Source of the DNA: JANLIQ01 sp964358205
GTDB taxonomy: Bacteria; Patescibacteriota; UBA1384; 2-12-FULL-50-11
Direction of reading: 5' to 3'
Length of the DNA stretch: 14,448 nucleotides
Assembly: GCA_964358205.1 (NCBI GenBank)
Contig: CAYHNZ010000022.1
Coordinates: forward strand, 1 to 14,448
This document shows positions 12,234 through 14,448 of this stretch, one piece after another. The notes below the pieces were generated by a model. That model did no database searches, was not told the DNA's origin, and saw only the letters and a program-made list of their open reading frames with translations. A program made the translations under genes and the position numbers. Each line of letters opens with the position of its first letter. The first letter of the stretch is position 1.

Positions 12234-12275
12234 ATTACACCCCTGGGGTGTCCACAGGTTTGGTGATGTAAAATT
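12234..12275. repeat. 42-base repeat, copy B
   Basis: ATTACACCCCTGGGGTGT, then CCACAGGTTTGGTGATG and TAAAATT. Relative to copy A the hairpin arms change T-A to C-G on both sides, so pairing is kept. The core ACACCCCTGGGGTGT at 12237-12251 equals the core of the hairpin at 918-954. Confidence 0.65.
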
Positions 12276-12278
12276 TTG

Positions 12279-12350
12279 AGCCAACGGTGAGAATCGGACT
12301 CACGACCTACTGTTTACGAAACAGTCGCTCTGCCACTGAGCTACGCTGGC
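12279..12350 (-). tRNA. tRNA-Thr (anticodon CGT)
   Basis: On the minus strand acceptor GCCAGCG (12350-12344) pairs with CGTTGGC (12286-12280), with one G-T pair. D-arm AGCTCAGTGGCAGAGC. Anticodon stem ACTGT/ACAGT encloses TTCGTAA, giving CGT for ACG threonine codons. T-arm GTGAG, TCCGATT, CTCAC. The discriminator is U and CCA is not encoded. Confidence 0.95.
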
Positions 12351-12360
12351 ACCAATCTGT

Positions 12361-12389
12361 ATTTTACCCGAAAGGGCGAGCTACTTTAA
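12361..12389 (-). promoter_or_regulatory. tRNA-Thr promoter
   Basis: On the minus strand TTAAAG (12389-12384), 17 bases, TAAAAT (12366-12361), 10 bases before the tRNA. The -35 lies within the 3' end of the ABC permease gene. It is the same design as the tRNA-Val promoter. Confidence 0.55.
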
Positions 12390-13148
12390 GGCTTTGCGGA
12401 AGGAGAGCAGGGTGAGCGTCACAAAAACCACAAACATCGATCCAGCTGCCAGAAAGGCGTAGCCGATATCGGGACCGCCCCAGCCAGTAATGACTAGCGA
12501 GCGAATACCTTCAATGATATAAGTGACGGGATTGAAATCGGTGACGCGGGCAAAGGTTGCCGGTAGAAGATCCCGAGGTGATTGGGAGGTTGTCAGGTAC
12601 AGTAACGGGAAAACCAGAATGAACATCGACTGAACTAATCGAGCATTTTGCGTGCGTAGGGCAAAAATCATTCCCAAACAACTCCAGGCCATGGCAAACA
12701 AAACTAAAATACCAAAAATTGTTAATACGCCCAGCACACCGGTTTTAAATTCGACACTCCAAAACAGTAGCAAGACTAGCATTACCAGTCCCTGTCCCAA
12801 CGACTGGACGGCAATTTCTGTTAATTTCGCCAAAACAATCGCTAAGCGATTTATCGGCATGATTATTAGCTTTTTAAAGTAACCGCTCTGAATATCTTGA
12901 ACTAGCTCGATACCAGCGTTCCCGGCCGAAAAGAAGATGGCGGTAAACATTGCGACCGGAGCGATAAAGTCTTTGTAGGAAACGTCGGGGAAGCCCGGTA
13001 CTTTTGCCAGTGACGACAGGGAGAGCGAATTCACCGCAAAAAAGAAAATCGGCATAAAGAACGGCGGAAGCAGAGCCAGTAAGGGCCGCCAGATTAGCTT
13101 GATGTTGCGGATCGAAAGATAGTACCAGTCGGAGAAAAAAGTGTTCAT
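12381..13148 (-). CDS. ABC-2 type transporter permease
   Basis: This is the membrane subunit of an ABC-2 exporter, 255 residues with about six transmembrane helices: 18-40, 62-76, 105-135, 138-160, 168-185 and 228-250 by hydrophobicity. The family motif NPVTYIIEGIRSLV (about 205-218) precedes the last helix. Such DrrB-like permeases pair with DrrA-like ATPases to export drugs, lipids or polysaccharide precursors. The substrate cannot be predicted. It lies downstream of the ATPase gene on the same strand, 115 bases apart, with a word-repeat spacer between. No SD precedes the ATG. Confidence 0.9.
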   Translation of the reverse strand: MNTFFSDWYYLSIRNIKLIWRPLLALLPPFFMPIFFFAVNSLSLSSLAKVPGFPDVSYKDFIAPVAMFTAIFFSAGNAGIELVQDIQSGYFKKLIIMPINRLAIVLAKLTEIAVQSLGQGLVMLVLLLFWSVEFKTGVLGVLTIFGILVLFAMAWSCLGMIFALRTQNARLVQSMFILVFPLLYLTTSQSPRDLLPATFARVTDFNPVTYIIEGIRSLVITGWGGPDIGYAFLAAGSMFVVFVTLTLLSFRKALK

Positions 13149-13151
13149 TTT

Positions 13152-13258
13152 TTTAACTTAAAACTCAAAAGGCAAAAGTCAAAACTGTAACTAAAAACTA
13201 AAAAGTTTTGAGTTAGTAGCTGTAGTTCTGACCTTTGAGCTTTAACTTTTGAGTTATC
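13152..13258. repeat. Word-repeat spacer inside the ABC operon
   Basis: AACTCAAAAGGCAAAAGTC (from 13162) is mirrored by GACCTTTGAGCTTTAAC and TTTTGAGTT near 13230-13255, and an inner pair AACTAAAAACT (13189-13199) and AGTTTTGAGTT (13204-13214) folds inside it. The whole spacer can form a long imperfect hairpin between ATPase and permease. Confidence 0.6.
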
Positions 13259-13263
13259 TTTCA

Positions 13264-14064
13264 TCATGCTCGTGCTCTCGTGAACGGGTCGGGAGCGTTA
13301 GCGTTAACTTCTTCTTGGCCGAGGTTGCTACCGGTTGTTTTAAGGAAAACTTCCTCCATATTTTTGGCGCCATGTTTTTTCATCAGCTCTTTTGGAGAAC
13401 CTTCTGTAACGATTTTGCCCTTGTCCATTATTTCGATCCGATCGCACAGTACTTCCGCTTCATCCATGAAATGAGTGGTTAGGAAAATGGTCATCCCTTC
13501 TTTGTTTAGCTGTCGTAAATGGGTCCAAATCAACTGGCGAGCGTGCGGGTCAAGGCCTTGAGTCGGTTCATCTAAGAAAAGTATCTTGGGCTTATGGATT
13601 AGTGAGAGGGCTAAATCAAAACGCCGACGCATTCCACCAGAATAAGTGGAGGTAAATTTATCAGCGACTTTTTCCAGCTCAACTAGTTTCAAGAGTTTGT
13701 CGATTTGGGCGTCAATCTCAATCTTTGACATATGGTAGAGCCGGCCATGAAGTTGCATCATCTCACGGGCGGTGGCGACCTCATCTAAACCAACCTCTTG
13801 CATCGCAAAACCAACCCGTTTGTAAATCTCGTCGAGATTATCGTCCAATTTCAGACCGTCGATAGTGATCTCGCCGGAAGTTCTTTTAGTTAAATTAACC
13901 AGCATATTAATGGTAGTAGTTTTGCCGGCGCCGTTGGGGCCTAGAAAACCGTAGAATTCGCCATCCTTAACATTAAACGAAATTCCTCGAACGGCTTCAG
14001 TTCCGCCGGGGTAGGTTTTGGTTAAATTCTTAACCTCGATGATGTTAGAATTTTTTGCGCCCAT
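13264..14064 (-). CDS. ABC exporter ATP-binding protein (DrrA-like)
   Basis: This is the nucleotide-binding subunit that powers the neighbouring ABC-2 permease, 266 residues. Walker A GPNGAGKT (42-49), Q-loop region AMQEVGL (Gln89), signature YSGGMRRRFDLALSL (141-155), Walker B LFLDEP (162-167), D-loop GLDPHAR (170-176) and switch His198 in TTHFMDEAE. MRRR after SGG and GLDP are typical of the DrrA/NatA/CcmA-like export class. The C-terminus beyond residue 215 is short and carries a Ser/Asn/Ala-rich tail. Its promoter gives a leaderless start at ATG 14064. It is the first gene of a two-gene operon with the permease. Confidence 0.94.
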   Translation of the reverse strand: MGAKNSNIIEVKNLTKTYPGGTEAVRGISFNVKDGEFYGFLGPNGAGKTTTINMLVNLTKRTSGEITIDGLKLDDNLDEIYKRVGFAMQEVGLDEVATAREMMQLHGRLYHMSKIEIDAQIDKLLKLVELEKVADKFTSTYSGGMRRRFDLALSLIHKPKILFLDEPTQGLDPHARQLIWTHLRQLNKEGMTIFLTTHFMDEAEVLCDRIEIMDKGKIVTEGSPKELMKKHGAKNMEEVFLKTTGSNLGQEEVNANAPDPFTRARA

Positions 14065-14072
14065 GTTTTTAC

Positions 14073-14101
14073 AGTTTAGCGATGATCACACGCAATGTAA
14101 A
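14073..14101 (-). promoter_or_regulatory. Promoter of the ABC exporter operon, leaderless geometry
   Basis: On the minus strand TTTACA (14101-14096), 17 bases, TAAACT (14078-14073), 8 bases, ATG 14064. No SD. Confidence 0.7.
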
Positions 14102-14107
14102 GGCCGC

Positions 14108-14136
14108 TTGACACCTGTTTTTTGCCGGTTTTGCTA
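14108..14136 (+). promoter_or_regulatory. Divergent plus-strand promoter
   Basis: Consensus -35 TTGACA (14108-14113), 17 bases, TTGCTA (14131-14136). It points away from the ABC operon into the gene-poor stretch, toward the hairpin at 14321-14359. Confidence 0.45.
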
Positions 14137-14142
14137 AGAATT

Positions 14143-14359
14143 CACCGCAAAGGTATCCGTCAGTAGTAAGTTATGCTAATGATCGCTAAATAGTGGGGGT
14201 GTAGGTTGTGGTCATGATGATGTTTTGGGTGATCGACAAAGGATCGATTGGGTACCAGAGGCACGTCGGTGCGCATCCGACTTGAGAACGCACCGGATAT
14301 ATTTAGTTCCACCTCAACTTTAGCAAAGCCCCCCGGAGATGTTCCGGGGTCTTTGCTAG
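14143..14359 (+). ncRNA. Candidate structured RNA
   Basis: About 215 bases between the promoter at 14108 and the hairpin at 14321-14359. Local hairpins include ATCGA/TCGAT (14232-14236, 14244-14248), CGGTGCG/CGCACCG (14267-14273, 14289-14295), and a possible closing pairing of AGGTTGTGG (14203-14211) with CCACCTCAACTT. I recognise no known RNA family: it lacks SRP RNA, RNase P and tmRNA signatures. It may be only a spacer. Confidence 0.3.
14321..14359. terminator. Long GC-rich hairpin
   Basis: TAGCAAAGCCCCCCGGA (14321-14337) pairs with TTCCGGGGTCTTTGCTA (14342-14358), with one or two mismatches. It could terminate the plus-strand transcript, or tRNA-Gly transcription coming from the right. 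The U-tract is weak in both directions. Confidence 0.55.
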
Positions 14360-14394
14360 AAATAGGACTTCGTAGACTTCTCGATTTATTATCG

Positions 14395-14448
14395 AGCGGG
14401 ATACGAGAATCGAACTCGCGTATCTTGCTTGGGAAGCAAGCGCTCTAC
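14395..14448 (-). tRNA. tRNA-Gly (anticodon CCC), 5' part beyond the window
   Basis: On the minus strand the sequence begins in the D-arm (GTAGAGC). The anticodon stem CTTGC/GCAAG encloses TTCCCAA, giving CCC for GGG glycine codons. T-arm GCGAG, TTCGATT, CTCGT. Acceptor 3' strand ATCCCGC (14402-14396) ends with discriminator U at 14395. CCA is not encoded. Confidence 0.92.

Larger units (their letters stand above)
14065..14394. other. Gene-poor stretch of 330 bases with promoter pair and hairpins
   Basis: It contains the ABC operon promoter, a divergent plus-strand promoter, a region of short hairpins and a long hairpin. The only plausible short frame is 14214-14285 (23 residues from three consecutive ATG codons), without an SD and not convincing. 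No long gene is present on either strand. Confidence 0.6.

Noticed and set aside
71..13258. CRISPR array suggested by repeated words in spacers
   Set aside because: The words are short, degenerate and without regular unique spacers or cas genes.
14214..14285. 23-residue frame beginning with three ATG codons
   Set aside because: No SD and no -10 box at leaderless distance; composition is unremarkable. Kept only as a possibility inside the candidate RNA region.
1..14448. Insertion sequences or prophage genes
   Set aside because: No transposase, integrase or terminal inverted repeats with target duplications were seen.

Overview
The window looks like a piece of a small, streamlined bacterial chromosome, most likely a Candidate Phyla Radiation (Patescibacteria) genome. 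The inference rests on housekeeping genes that are full of reductions (a Der GTPase with no KH domain, a PriA without helicase motifs, a short TrmD, a missing rimM), tRNA genes that do not encode CCA, a Def-Fmt fusion, AT-rich word-repeat spacers between genes, and apparently leaderless transcripts. The phylum-level call is inference. The standard genetic code fits: a TGA stop is used and no in-frame stops need recoding.

Layout. 1-66 is the tail of an upstream gene. 260-910 holds rpmI and rplT (L35, L20), each led by a near-identical Shine-Dalgarno block. A long perfect hairpin (918-954) separates them from convergent lgt. tRNA-Val(CAC) and lepB follow on the plus strand. der (minus) and priA (plus) diverge from a word-repeat spacer. 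An unrecognised 234-aa gene with its own hairpin terminator follows priA. Next is a translation-centred block: a def-fmt fusion overlapping rpsP by one base, then khpA. An unrecognised minus-strand gene sits where rimM would be expected, followed by trmD, a small zinc-ribbon protein, rplY (L25) and a 134-aa acidic coiled-coil-like protein. The right end carries tRNA-Thr(CGT), an ABC-2 export pair on the minus strand, a 330-base gene-poor stretch with a possible structured RNA, and the 3' part of tRNA-Gly(CCC).

Functional themes. Most recognisable genes serve translation (L35, L20, S16, L25, KhpA, TrmD, Def-Fmt, Der, three tRNAs) or membrane and export work (Lgt, LepB, ABC-2 exporter). Lgt makes prolipoproteins and LepB cleaves signal peptides. 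Fmt formylates initiator Met-tRNA and Def removes the formyl group from the nascent chain, here on one polypeptide.

Most striking observations: (1) at least six genes have a -35/-10 promoter (spacer 17 where both boxes are seen) placed only 6-8 bases before the start codon, implying leaderless mRNAs, while a separate set uses Shine-Dalgarno sites; (2) a helicase-dead PriA whose gene contains four perfect palindromes in frame; (3) a Def-Fmt fusion; (4) Der without KH; (5) TrmD with Glu in place of the catalytic Asp169; (6) a short leaderless upstream ORF whose stop overlaps the GTG start of an orphan gene; (7) matching acidic Pro/Thr/Glu tails on S16, KhpA, L25 and the neighbouring 134-aa protein.
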